In this document: positions 48,181-57,900 of the stretch, piece by piece
Layout of the letters: every line of letters starts with the position of its first letter
Numbering within the stretch: the first letter of the stretch is position 1
Origin: GWE2-42-39 sp963668595
GTDB taxonomy: Bacteria > Bacteroidota > Bacteroidia > Bacteroidales > Prolixibacteraceae
NCBI GenBank assembly: GCA_963668595.1
Contig: OY764876.1
Coordinates: forward strand, 3,410,001 to 3,474,000
DNA: 64,000 bases
Reading direction: 5' to 3'
Program-made: the position numbers and the translations under genes
The notes under the pieces: model-generated
The model's database searches: none
What the model was told of the DNA's origin: nothing
Seen by the model: the letters and a program-made list of their open reading frames with translations, nothing else

Positions 48181-48750
48181 TTACAGGAAAAGGATATTAA
48201 ACATCAAAAGATGATACTTCTGTAATTCATTTTTCACCTGTTTATTGGCTTTTGATAACTGGTGATCAACGGTGATTACTGAGATGTTTAATTTTTCGGC
48301 AATTTCCTGTCGTGAAAGACCTTCTATCTTCTGCAACAGAAAAATTTCTTTGCGTTTTGCAGAAAGTCCATTCAATATTGTCTCAATAATTGTTTGTATT
48401 TCCTTCGATAAAATGTATTGATCGGCTGAATAGTCAGACAAGTCAGAAAAAAATCCAAAATCTTTTTCGAAGACAGCGCGGTTTATTTTTTTCCGGGAGT
48501 AATTGAGTGAACTGTTTTTTGCAATTCGGAAAAGCAGAGAGTCAAAAGGGTAGTCTTCCCAAATCTGTTCACGAATTTCCCAAATTCTCAGAAATGTTTC
48601 CTGAATAATTTCTTCGGTATCTTCTTTCGATTTTAAAAAGCCAAATAAAAAGTGAAACAGGCGCAAATGATATTGATCGAAAAGCGTTTTGAATGCTTGC
48701 TCGTCACCCTTTTTAAGAGCATTAATCAGATGTTTGTCTGCATTTTCCAC
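48181..48750 (-). CDS. ECF RNA polymerase sigma factor of PUL3
   Basis: 189 aa. Region 2 (FKTLFDQYHLRLFHFLFGFL ... TEEIIQETFLRIWEIREQ) and region 4 (LNGLSAKRKEIFLLQKIEG ... RQEIAEKLNISVITVDHQL). The conserved upstream element copy C is 35-70 bp before the start codon, close enough to be its promoter. Confidence 0.93.
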   Translation of the reverse strand: MENADKHLINALKKGDEQAFKTLFDQYHLRLFHFLFGFLKSKEDTEEIIQETFLRIWEIREQIWEDYPFDSLLFRIAKNSSLNYSRKKINRAVFEKDFGFFSDLSDYSADQYILSKEIQTIIETILNGLSAKRKEIFLLQKIEGLSRQEIAEKLNISVITVDHQLSKANKQVKNELQKYHLLMFNILFL

Positions 48751-48784
48751 CCTGTGCTTTTTCGAAAAGAAAGATTTTAGTGTG

Positions 48785-48821
48785 GTAAATATCGCATTTA
48801 ATTATCAGAAAACATTTTTCC
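48785..48821 (-). promoter_or_regulatory. Conserved PUL upstream element, copy C
   Basis: Same 28-bp core as copies A and B (from 48785), followed by CATTTTT. The outer TGAGAG flank of A and B is not kept here. Located directly upstream of the PUL3 sigma gene in the same orientation. Confidence 0.75.
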
Positions 48822-48875
48822 TGTGTAATCTTCATTTATTTGACTAAAGCCATGAATAGCAAAGAGTAAGATCTG

Positions 48876-48920
48876 AAAAAACAGAGAGACTACGCGAAGA
48901 TAACCGGGAAGCCTCTCTGT
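48876..48920 (-). terminator. Terminator at the end of the PUL4 enzyme genes
   Basis: On the minus strand ACAGAGAG pairs with CTCTCTGT (48881-48888 with 48913-48920) around a 24-nt loop and is followed by TTTTTTC. Confidence 0.7.
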
Positions 48921-49042
48921 TTAAAGTTATTTCAGCGTTTTTTGATTGATGTTAAAACCGTTTAATTCAATGTTGTAATTTTGATTTCAAGAATAATATT
49001 TTTACCAATGTGGAGCTGAATTTCTTTTCCAAGTGGTTTGTG

Positions 49043-49884
49043 CTAATTATTTTTCTCAACAATTCGTTTCAACCAATTTTCGACAAGATTAGGCCAACTT
49101 TCTGCTACAGGGTTTCCTTTGCGAAGTCTATAACCGTATCCGTCTTGAGGGAGGAATATAGTTGCACAGGAATCTGATTTGCTCTTAATGCATCTGCTAG
49201 TACCAAACTGCTATGTCCAGCTTTATCATCTGCAGTGCCAAAAAGAAACATGGGGGAGGGTTGTTATCAACTAATAACTCTGGAGTTAATGTTTTGTTGG
49301 GGCTCTGTGAAAAATAGGTTCCATATATTAACACTGCAAAATCAGGTTGATACGAAGCCGAATCCATTTCATCTACATAAGGATATGTTTCTTTGTTGTA
49401 GCGTGTACTAATTCGTGCACTCAAGCTACCTCCGGCAGAAAACCCAATATACCAAGCTTGGATTCATCTAATCCCCATTTAGAAGTCTGGCTGCGAACAA
49501 TTCTTATTGAACGTTGAGCATCGTACAAAGCTTTCAGCTTCTTATTTTGGAACACGATATTGCAAAACCAAGGCTGTATATCCAAGCGAACAAAGCCATT
49601 CGGCCACTTCATATCCTTCCAGTATACCCTTCTCTAGGGGAAACAATGACTCCTGCTCCGTTTTTTATGGATTTATCAGGGGTGAAAACGATAAGTACGG
49701 GATTAGTAACATTGGTTAATCGAACTACATTTCTGTTGGTATCGGGAGTTTGTATTGGGGCATGTTTGGCCACGGTTTCGCTTGGGATTGCTCCGGGTCA
49801 TAAATAAATTGTGTTGTTAGACTGACTATAATTTGTTCGAGTTAAAACAACTGAAAAAAGAATTAAAAATGATATTTTCATCAT
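49043..49884 (-). pseudogene. Decayed alpha/beta-hydrolase (BD-FAE/esterase-like)
   Basis: Translating the minus strand from ATG 49884 gives a signal peptide (KISFLILFSVVLTRTNYSQ), then a stop where the family has Trp (NNTIYL-stop-PGAIPSE). Family pieces then appear in different frames: NPVLIVFTPDKSIKNGAG, EGYEVAEWLCSLGYTALVLQ, LYDAQRSIRIVRSQTSKWG, GFSAGGSLSARIS (nucleophile Ser in GFSAGG), PPPMFLFGTADDKAGHSSLV and a final YGYRLRKGNPVAESWPNLVE to a TAG at 49043. At least one nonsense codon and three or more frameshifts break it. The parent family is secreted xylan/pectin-type acetyl or feruloyl esterases. It follows GH30, so PUL4 probably once included a de-esterification step. Sequencing error is a less likely cause of so many lesions. 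Confidence 0.88.
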
Positions 49885-49944
49885 TATTTTAGTTGTTCAC
49901 GTTGATTTGGTCTATATAATTTGATTTTCTTCTAAATAGAACCA

Positions 49945-50001
49945 TTGAAGAGAAACAAGGACATAAAAAATACAAAAATTTCATTGTCCGTGTTTCTTCA
50001 A
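49945..50001. other. Long imperfect hairpin between GH30 gene and pseudogene
   Basis: TTGAAGAGAAACAAGGACA (49945-49963) pairs with TGTCCGTGTTTCTTCAA (49985-50001) with a 2-nt bulge and one mismatch. There is no T-run on either strand next to the stem, so it is not a plain terminator. Confidence 0.65.
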
Positions 50002-50079
50002 CGTCAATTTTGTTTGGTCAAAAGAAAACAGTTTCCAAAAATTGAAGAACTCAAACAAAAAAAGGACAAATTTCTGGTC

Positions 50080-51546
50080 TCATATAATCATTGTCATGAT
50101 TGAATGAGAGAGGCTGACCGTTTGAGCAGCTTTACCTGAAATACACAATCTGAATGGTAGCTTTTTATCTGAGGTGTTCAAAATTACAACGACTATTTTT
50201 CCATTAGGATTAACAAAAGCCGTAGCCTGCAATTTATCGCGGTTGGTTGAGCAACTAATGCGCTTGGCCCCAGCCATAACAAATTTCGAAAACTGACCAA
50301 TATAATAATAGCTATTAGTGTAGATTAATTTTCCTGTTTGAGTATTGGCATGAATTGGAGCCATACAGAAATTACCTACATGGTTAGGTCCCCCGGTTTC
50401 GTCTAAAAGTACATTCCAGTCGGTCCAGGCTACAGTTCCGCAATTAAAATCATTTACCATTGAATTTCCGTAATGTTCGCCAAGCGACCATTCATTCAGC
50501 CGGTTCGTGTTGAATATTTCGGTACATCCTTCTGTAAATATCAATTCTTTATCAGGAAAAGCTTCTTTTACCCGGGCTAGATTCTGGAACTGCATATGGC
50601 CTCCGGTCCATGTTTCGTACCAGTGAAATCCAATTCCCCAGATGTATTTAGCTGCTTCGGAATCGTTCAGTAAAACACTGGCACGCTGATAAATTAAATC
50701 ACGGTTGTGATCCCAGCAAATGAGTTTTTTGTTGCCAAATCCATTTTTCTGCAATGTTGGGCCAAGATATTTTTTCACAAAATCGCGTTCTTCTTCAGCA
50801 GTATAGAGGCACGATTCCCAACTTTGTATAGCCATTGGCTCGTTTTGCACTGAGAGTCCCCAAACCGGAATACCCAATGATTCATACGCTTTAATAAATT
50901 TCACATAATGGTTGGCCCAAACCTGGGCATACTGGGGAAGTAATTTTCCCCCATGTAAAACGTTATTGTTATTTTTCATCCATGCAGGTGGACTCCATGG
51001 ACTTGCAAACATTCGTAAATTTCCTTTTGTTGCAGTAATTATCCTTCTTATAAACGGGATCCGGAATTTTTCATCGTGAGCAACAGAAAATGATATTAGC
51101 GAGGTATCTTTTTCGTCGATATAACTGTAAGTGTTACTCGAAAAATCACAACTTGCAATGTTTGTGCGTGAGAAATTATATCCAATTCCTTTTGCTGAAT
51201 CATAATAGGCTGTCAGAAATTCGTCTTGAGTAGTTTCCGGGAGTTTTGCAAAAACTTCAGCCGACGCATCGGTTAATGCTCCCCCAATCCCTATTATTGT
51301 CTGAAATGTATGTGAAGGATCGACAAATACGCATACCTGTGTTTCAAAAGGTTGACTGAATTCTTCGAAAGTAATATCCTCCGTTTGAGTTAATCTCAAT
51401 GAAGTATCTTTTGCTGTTATGAAAATCTGTGCTTCTCGGGGATTAACCGATATTAATGGCTGATCCGTAACTTTGACGGCTGGTTCATTCATACATGCGC
51501 TCACAGCCAGAAGTAAAATAGTGGTGATATTTCTAATTTTGCTCAT
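50080..51546 (-). CDS. Glycoside hydrolase family 30 lipoprotein
   Basis: 488 aa from ATG 51546; the ORF could start eight codons earlier at 51570, overlapping the stop of the gene before it. Lipoprotein signal TTILLLAVSAC (Cys18). GH30 landmarks: GIGGALTDASAEVFAKL, FSRTNIASCDFS, FASPWSPPAWMKNN, the acid/base Glu236 in WGLSVQNEPMA and the nucleophile Glu339 in LIFTEGCTEIF, followed by a C-terminal beta-sandwich. Pattern and length fit the glucosylceramidase/beta-1,6-glucanase/beta-glucosidase side of GH30 rather than the glucuronoxylanases, but the specificity is not certain. Enzyme of PUL4. Confidence 0.92.
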   Translation of the reverse strand: MSKIRNITTILLLAVSACMNEPAVKVTDQPLISVNPREAQIFITAKDTSLRLTQTEDITFEEFSQPFETQVCVFVDPSHTFQTIIGIGGALTDASAEVFAKLPETTQDEFLTAYYDSAKGIGYNFSRTNIASCDFSSNTYSYIDEKDTSLISFSVAHDEKFRIPFIRRIITATKGNLRMFASPWSPPAWMKNNNNVLHGGKLLPQYAQVWANHYVKFIKAYESLGIPVWGLSVQNEPMAIQSWESCLYTAEEERDFVKKYLGPTLQKNGFGNKKLICWDHNRDLIYQRASVLLNDSEAAKYIWGIGFHWYETWTGGHMQFQNLARVKEAFPDKELIFTEGCTEIFNTNRLNEWSLGEHYGNSMVNDFNCGTVAWTDWNVLLDETGGPNHVGNFCMAPIHANTQTGKLIYTNSYYYIGQFSKFVMAGAKRISCSTNRDKLQATAFVNPNGKIVVVILNTSDKKLPFRLCISGKAAQTVSLSHSIMTMII

Positions 51547-51569
51547 TTGATCTGTTTTTTGTACCATCA

Positions 51570-53144
51570 TTATTTACAGATGATGCTTAATTTATCCAAT
51601 ACGGTTAAACTGCTCACCATGCAATTATTCCAGAATTCGTGAAATCCTGTTGCCCAGAATGTTGGAATCATTCCATTGTCTTTCTGAGTATTTACAATAC
51701 TGTTTGCTAATGCAAGTGCTTTTTCGCGATAAATTGAATCGTTAGTTTTTTCAAACGCCAAATAAAAAGTATTGATCATTTGAACTGCACTCGCATCAAT
51801 CGGCACATAGCACATATATTGCTCTAAAACAGCCGGTGTATGCCAATCATCTGTCGAATTCCCCCAGGTGTCGTACATTCCCGGTTTTTCCCATACTACA
51901 AACTGATCTTCGCAAAATGCGATCAACTCTTTGGACAGAGAAATGTAAGTTTTATCTTTTTCTGAATTATTCAATAGGTATTGGGCAAACCATGAAGCTT
52001 CGTATTTCGAAAGATTTTGATATGGTTTTACGGCAGCAACATCTTCGAACTGACCAGTCCAGTTGTATGTTTTCATCGGGTTTTCCCAAATCCAGGCAAT
52101 TGAAGAATCTATTGCACTCTGATATTTTGAATAATTATATTTTTCGGTAAGGACCGAAAGAAAATTAGTAATACTTATCGGTACACAAAATTCTTCGGAG
52201 GCAGGTTTACCGGTTTCTTTATAAATCCGGATGTACCATGTGCCTGAAGTAAGCTGAGTGCGGAGATATGTATCTGCAATTTTCACGGCGGCGTCCCGGT
52301 ATTTAATTTCGCCGGTTTTATCGTAAAGAGCCAGAAAACTCATTCCTGTTGCAGCAGGTTCATTCATAATAACTTCTCCTTTGTAATTTCCGGCGAACAT
52401 GTCGGTACCTTCATATACTTTCGGGAAAAACTCCAACGGACTTCCCAGTGGTTCAGCATTGGCAATGATATAGTCGGCAGCTTTTTGCGCAATTACCAGA
52501 GAAGTATCATTCTTCGGGAAGTATTTATTGTATTGCAACATGGCATCTACAACACTTCCAACTTCTAATGCTGAGTAGCAGTATATCTGATGGCTTTTAT
52601 GGTCGGGTTTGCCTGTTTTGTACCAATTTTGAATGTGAGGCTGATTGTACATGAAATGCAATCCCTTCATTAGTGCATCTTTATACGAATATTTTGCTTC
52701 AGGATAAGGTGGGCAAAAAACCGCAGTTTTATAAAACGACCTGCTACCTAATAAAACAAAGTTTTTTTCATTTGAACTAACAGCTTCTACTTTTAAATAC
52801 ACTTCGCCATTGGGCAATTTATCCCAAATTGGTTTTAATGTTTCGTATGGTGTTTTAGCCGTGAAGGTATAATATTGGTTGTCGGTAAACGAGAAAGCTT
52901 TGTATCTGTAATACTTCGGATTGGGTACCACCCAGCTTGTTGTGTCGTTATTGTCGAAAGATGGAACGTATTTGAATATCTTAGCTTTTTCGTTCCAGAA
53001 CGGTTGTTTGCCTGGTATTCCCGGACGTATTGCAACCAACGATTCTAACCGGCTTTGCTCGCAATATTTCTCATTTGCTGATTGGTTCTGTCCGAAGATT
53101 AACGATGGGATGAAGCAAAGAATGTAGAGCAGAATAATTTTCAT
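51570..53144 (-). CDS. Secreted helical-toroid-like protein of PUL4, family not recognised
   Basis: 524 aa from ATG 53144, where a signal peptide begins (KIILLYILCFIPSLIFGQ); the longer in-frame start at 53213 lies inside the repeat element and is rejected. Residues ~25-150 look like a beta-rich N-terminal domain. The rest consists of helical repeats typical of an (alpha/alpha)6 toroid: ALMKGLHFMYNQPHIQNWY, EPAATGMSFLALYDKTGE, EASWFAQYLLNN, DDWHTPAVLEQYMCYVPID and FWATGFHEFWNNCMVSSL. This fold is shared by several glycoside hydrolases, polysaccharide lyases and epimerases. I do not recognise the family. It is immediately before GH30 (1-bp gap to the alternative start), so it is probably an enzyme acting on the same glycan. 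Confidence 0.75.
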   Translation of the reverse strand: MKIILLYILCFIPSLIFGQNQSANEKYCEQSRLESLVAIRPGIPGKQPFWNEKAKIFKYVPSFDNNDTTSWVVPNPKYYRYKAFSFTDNQYYTFTAKTPYETLKPIWDKLPNGEVYLKVEAVSSNEKNFVLLGSRSFYKTAVFCPPYPEAKYSYKDALMKGLHFMYNQPHIQNWYKTGKPDHKSHQIYCYSALEVGSVVDAMLQYNKYFPKNDTSLVIAQKAADYIIANAEPLGSPLEFFPKVYEGTDMFAGNYKGEVIMNEPAATGMSFLALYDKTGEIKYRDAAVKIADTYLRTQLTSGTWYIRIYKETGKPASEEFCVPISITNFLSVLTEKYNYSKYQSAIDSSIAWIWENPMKTYNWTGQFEDVAAVKPYQNLSKYEASWFAQYLLNNSEKDKTYISLSKELIAFCEDQFVVWEKPGMYDTWGNSTDDWHTPAVLEQYMCYVPIDASAVQMINTFYLAFEKTNDSIYREKALALANSIVNTQKDNGMIPTFWATGFHEFWNNCMVSSLTVLDKLSIICK

Positions 53145-53210
53145 GTATATGTATTTTAGTGGATTGATAAAATAAAATTCAGGTCGGTTGTTGCACTCCG
53201 ATTCATTATC

Positions 53211-53415
53211 CAACGAGGCTGTTCAAAAAGTAAATAGTGTTGTTTTAAAACTTACAGATTGAAAGTAAAGTTGCAACCATTACCCCTAAATCTCCCAAGG
53301 GGGACTTCAAATCCGTCCGTCAGTTGGCGGAGAGGTTTGGAGGGGTATTTTTAGAAGAAGCTTTTAAATTGTAAGTTAATTATTTATTCTTTTTACTTTT
53401 TAGACACCCTCGTTG
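53211..53415. mobile_element. MITE-like inverted-repeat element inside PUL4
   Basis: The left end CAACGAGGCTGTTCAAAAAG (53211-53230) matches the reverse complement of the right end, CAACGAGGGTGTCTAAAAAG (53415 back), and similarity continues inward (AGTAAA, AACTTACA-ATT-AAAG, TTACCCCT). The whole could fold into one long hairpin. The centre is GC-richer and contains CCCCTAAATCTCCCAAGGGG. No transposase is encoded. GAGGnTGT-type ends are common in Bacteroidota insertion sequences. No convincing target duplication. It lies in the transcript between susD and the 524-aa protein gene. Confidence 0.7.
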
Positions 53416-53441
53416 AGTTAATTTCATGATGATAGGAATAA

Positions 53442-54905
53442 TTAATAACCTGGATTTTGTGTTAATTTTGGATTTATATTCCTTTCAGTGAGAGGTATTG
53501 GCAATAACAAGAGATGTTCGTCGAGGACATATCCCAGATTTGTAAGTGTCGCAACGGCCTTCCCTGTTCGTTTAAGATCCATCCAGCGGAACCCTTCAAA
53601 AGCAAGTTCGATCCTTCTTTCCTGCAATATGGCATTTTCTACTTCATCTGCCGACTTCCCGGAGAGTTCGGCAGTTTTATCGGGAAGACCAACCCGGTCT
53701 CTTATGGTTTTCAGGTCGGCCAGCGCTGCTGGTATATTGCCAAGTTGTGTTTCCGCCTCAGCTCGTAATAAAATTGTTTCGGGAAGGCGTTGTATATACC
53801 AGTGATCTTCACTGGCCCAGCCATTGTCGTGTCTCCATTTATAAATAAAAGGAACATTATTTCCCCAGTATTCGTCGGTCCAATCTGAAGCTTCAAAAAT
53901 AATGGATGAATGTAATCTCACTGAATCACCGTCAGTACGCATTGCACCAACCAAATCCAAGGTTGGGGTCATGAATTTACGCCAGTTGTCGCCGGTTATT
54001 GAGGTCGGCAACAACAAATGATATTGCCACGCTGTAACATTCGGTGCTTGAAATTGAATTTCGATAATGGACTCGGTGTTGTTGTAATGAGCCCCATCGA
54101 ATAATTCGTCGAAATTATTAAGTAATGAATAAACTCCCGTATTTGATATTACATCGTCGCAATATTTCTTGACTTTCGTCCAGTCGGCAGGTTTTTGTGT
54201 AGCATAAATTTGTGCAAGCATTGCATTGGCCGCTCCTTTCGTTGCCCTTCCGCGAGTTTGCGTTTCATCGCTGTAACTATCAGGCAAAACGGTAACACAA
54301 TACTCCAGATCTTTTATAATTTGTGCATAAACACCAGCCGCGTCGGTTCTTGCTAAATTAACCGATTCCAAATCGGTACTTTCGGTAGGCACTAAAGGCA
54401 TCGGGACTCCACTAAACATCCTGACGAGATCGAAATATTTCATGGCCCTTAAATAAGTAGCTTCAGCAAGAATCTGGTCTCTCCGGGTATTTCCGCCGTC
54501 CAGTTTCACATCCAGTTTCGAGTCTTCAATCAGTGGAACATATTTGAGTACGGCGTTTGCCCTGTTGATCATAGCATAACAAGCAGACCAAAAATCAATG
54601 ATATAGTCATCGTTTGAGGCCGAAAGTTGAAAAGCTCTTATCCGGAACAAGCTAGGATCGTCTCCGCCGGCATAAACATTGTCATCAAAATTATCAACCA
54701 AACACATCCTCAGCCAGTTTTGGTGTCCATCGGAAAGGCAATTGTACACTCCAACAAGGGCGCTCTCTGCGTCGGTAGCAGTTTTATATGCTACTGAAGC
54801 TGATAGTTCTGATTTAGGTTCCAGATTCAAATAATCCTTGCTGCACTGTATCGTTGTGAAAGCCAGTGCAACTATTGTTAATAAAAGACGAATCTCTTTT
54901 TTCAT
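53442..54905 (-). CDS. SusD/RagB-like glycan-binding lipoprotein of PUL4
   Basis: 487 aa. Lipoprotein signal LLLTIVALAFTTIQC, then KDYLNLEPKSELSASVAY. SusD core with ATYLRAMKYFDLVRMFSGVP and the C-terminal signature LQERRIELAFEGFRWMDLKR, ending LLLPIPLTERNINPKLTQNPGY in part. A bit shorter than the other three SusD proteins. Followed by the MITE-like element. Confidence 0.95.
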   Translation of the reverse strand: MKKEIRLLLTIVALAFTTIQCSKDYLNLEPKSELSASVAYKTATDAESALVGVYNCLSDGHQNWLRMCLVDNFDDNVYAGGDDPSLFRIRAFQLSASNDDYIIDFWSACYAMINRANAVLKYVPLIEDSKLDVKLDGGNTRRDQILAEATYLRAMKYFDLVRMFSGVPMPLVPTESTDLESVNLARTDAAGVYAQIIKDLEYCVTVLPDSYSDETQTRGRATKGAANAMLAQIYATQKPADWTKVKKYCDDVISNTGVYSLLNNFDELFDGAHYNNTESIIEIQFQAPNVTAWQYHLLLPTSITGDNWRKFMTPTLDLVGAMRTDGDSVRLHSSIIFEASDWTDEYWGNNVPFIYKWRHDNGWASEDHWYIQRLPETILLRAEAETQLGNIPAALADLKTIRDRVGLPDKTAELSGKSADEVENAILQERRIELAFEGFRWMDLKRTGKAVATLTNLGYVLDEHLLLLPIPLTERNINPKLTQNPGY

Positions 54906-54955
54906 TTTTTCATTTTTAGTTTTTTATTAATCACTCTTAAAGTTTGATGATTGCT

Positions 54956-57900
54956 TTAAAAAGTAACATTTACTCCAAATGTATAAGCGCGTACATTCGG
55001 GTAAGTTCCCGTATCGACCCCCAAAGACGTTGGATTCGTAGAAACACTGACTTCCGGATCATAACCAGTATATTTTGTAAAAGTCAATAAGTTTTGACCT
55101 GTAATAAAAATATTTAAGTTGTTTATATGCAGCGTTTTGAGTAGGTTTATTTTTAAATCGTAGGAAAGAGTAACGTTTTTAACCCTTAAATACGATCCGC
55201 TTTCAACAAACCTGTCAGAGACTTCAGAATTGATAGAACTGGCAAAGACTGCACGTGGTATATCTGTAATATCTCCGGTGTTCTTCCATCTGTTTAGCAC
55301 CGATGTTGACGCGTTTTTATAGCCTTCCATTGATTCCAGTTCGAGCCGGGTGGAATTGAAAATTTTATTTCCATAGACACCCTGCAACAAGATAGAAAGA
55401 TTAAACCCTTTGTATGAAAATGTGTTCGTCATTCCATAAGTGAATTTTGGATTTGGATTTCCAATTACAGTCCGATCCGAATCTGCATCCATTTCAAGAT
55501 AATTACCTAACGATCCATCCTTTTTTATGTAATCGATGTCACCAGTTTCTGGATTTACACCGGCAACCTTAAACCCATAAAATTCACTCATTGGATGATC
55601 TTCGCGAATTGTTGTTACATAACCACGTTCGCGAATGATATTGCCGGTATAAATTATTGCACTGTTGCCACCTGCAATCCGAATAATTTTATTTCTATTA
55701 ATAGATATGTTGGCATCAGTAGTCCATTTGAAATCTCCTGTTAGGTTTCGGGTAGTAATTTCAAATTCAAAACCTTTATTCTGAACTTTTGCAAAATTTT
55801 GAAGACCTGTCTCATAGCCTGTCGAAAGTGGCAAGTTAACCTCCATCAGAGCATCTGAAGTTTTTTTAAGATAAAGATCTACAATAATACTAATGCGGGA
55901 GTCAAACAAACTTAAATCAATTCCAAAATCTGTCTGTTTGGTGGTTTCCCACTTCAACGATTCATTTCCAATAGTAGAAGGATAATAGCCGGAAATAACC
56001 CCACCACTAAAAGGATACAATGCTCCTAATCCAACTTTGCTCAGATGTGCATAGTAATCAATACCACTTTGGTTGCCTGTATAGCCATAGCTAGCCCTGA
56101 TTTTTAGATCAGAGATAGCTGTTATATTACTTAGAAATGGTTCTTCTGATATACGCCATCCAGCTGAGAATGATGGGAAATTTCCATATTTATTATTCGC
56201 TCCAAATTTGGAAGAGCCGTCTCTGCGAAAGTTGACAGAAACAAGGTATTTGTGATCATACGCATAACTAATCCTCCCTAAATACGATAAAAGCGACGAC
56301 TCATATTTTTCTGTGCCAAACGATGTGGCGGTAGAAGCTGCATTCAATGTTTGTACTGACGAATTTGGGAATCCTTTTACTGTTAACCACGAATTTTCGC
56401 CTTCATATTTCTGGCTGGTCATACCCAGAACAGAAGAGATCACGTGTTTTCCAAAGGTTTTGCTATAATCCAGTGTGTTTTCAAGAAGCAGGGTCATCCC
56501 TTGTCCTGAATTTGCAACTGCTCCTCCACCGGTCGAAACAGCATATGCACTTTTCTCAACATAGGTAAAGCTATCGTAATTCGTAAAATTGGCATCTACG
56601 CCGACTGATGTTTTAAACGAAAGGTTAGGTGCCAAGTTGATTTTAGCATAGATGTTGCCTAGTATGTTATTCGATCGAGAGGCCGAATTACTTCCATACA
56701 TCGATGCAAGAGGATTATCCTGTCCGTTATAAGGATTGTATCCGAAATATCCATTGTCTGTATATTTTTCTACAAATGAAGGAGTACTCAAAGCTCCAAG
56801 GACTGTGCCTCCTTCATTTATTGTAGCATTATCTGTTATATCTTTTGATTTGCTTTTACTAAAACTAATGTTTGAACCAAAAGAAAGCCACTTATACATT
56901 TCATGGTCAAGGTTCAACTTTAATGTATATCGTTCAAAAGCAGAAGGTTTTATTATTCCATCATTTTTTAAACGATCTACTGAAAAATAGAATTTTGTTT
57001 TTTCGCTTCCTCCGGAAAAAGAAAGCTGAAGGTCATTCGAAATAGCGGTACTAAAAATAATATCCTGCCAATTGTTATTTGTCGTAATTGCATCAAGGTT
57101 TGTTGCGAGCGGCAGTCCGGCATTAAGCCTTTCGTCATTGATAAGATCCACCAGTTGACTTGTATTTAACACATCAAGTTGTTTCGTCACATTACTTATT
57201 CCAAAGGTTTTTTTAAGAATAATAACAGACTTTCCGGCCTGACCTTTTTTTGTCGAAATCAAAACCACTCCATTGGCAGCCCTTGCGCCATATATTGCAC
57301 ACGAGGAAGCGTCCTTCAATATTTGCATCGACTCAATATCAGACGGATTAATAAACTGAATATCATCAGTTGGCATCCCATCAACTACATATAAAGGATT
57401 ATTGCTCGAACTGATAGAGGTTGCCCCCCTTATCTGGATGGAGAAATTTCCATTGGGTTTTCCTGATGCTTGAACAATAGAAACCCCTGCAACTTTTCCC
57501 TGAATTGCCTGAGTCAGATTTGCCATACTTTTCTTTTCTGTATCGTCCATTTTCACGGTGGAAACCGAAGTTGTTAAATCTTTCTTTTTAACTGTGCCAT
57601 ATCCAATGGCTACCACTTCTTCAATCCCAACAGTTTCTTCTTCCATGCGTATGTTTATACTGCTTTTCCCTACTACTAGAATTTCTTGAGTTTTCATTCC
57701 CATGAATGAGAAAATAAGCGTAGCATTCGCCGGTACTTTATTCAATGTATATCTTCCATCTGCATCGGTAATCGTTCCGTTGGTTGTACCTTTTACAACA
57801 ATAGAAACACCAGGTAGAGGAAGTCCTCCTGTGTCGGTTACTGTTCCATGTATTGACCCGGCTTGTTGAGTTGTAAACTGATTTGACTTCGTAGAAATTG

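Noticed and set aside
53145..53213. Longer N-terminus of the 524-aa PUL4 protein
   Set aside because: The signal peptide starts at 53144; the extra 23 codons run into the repeat element and have no signal or family feature.
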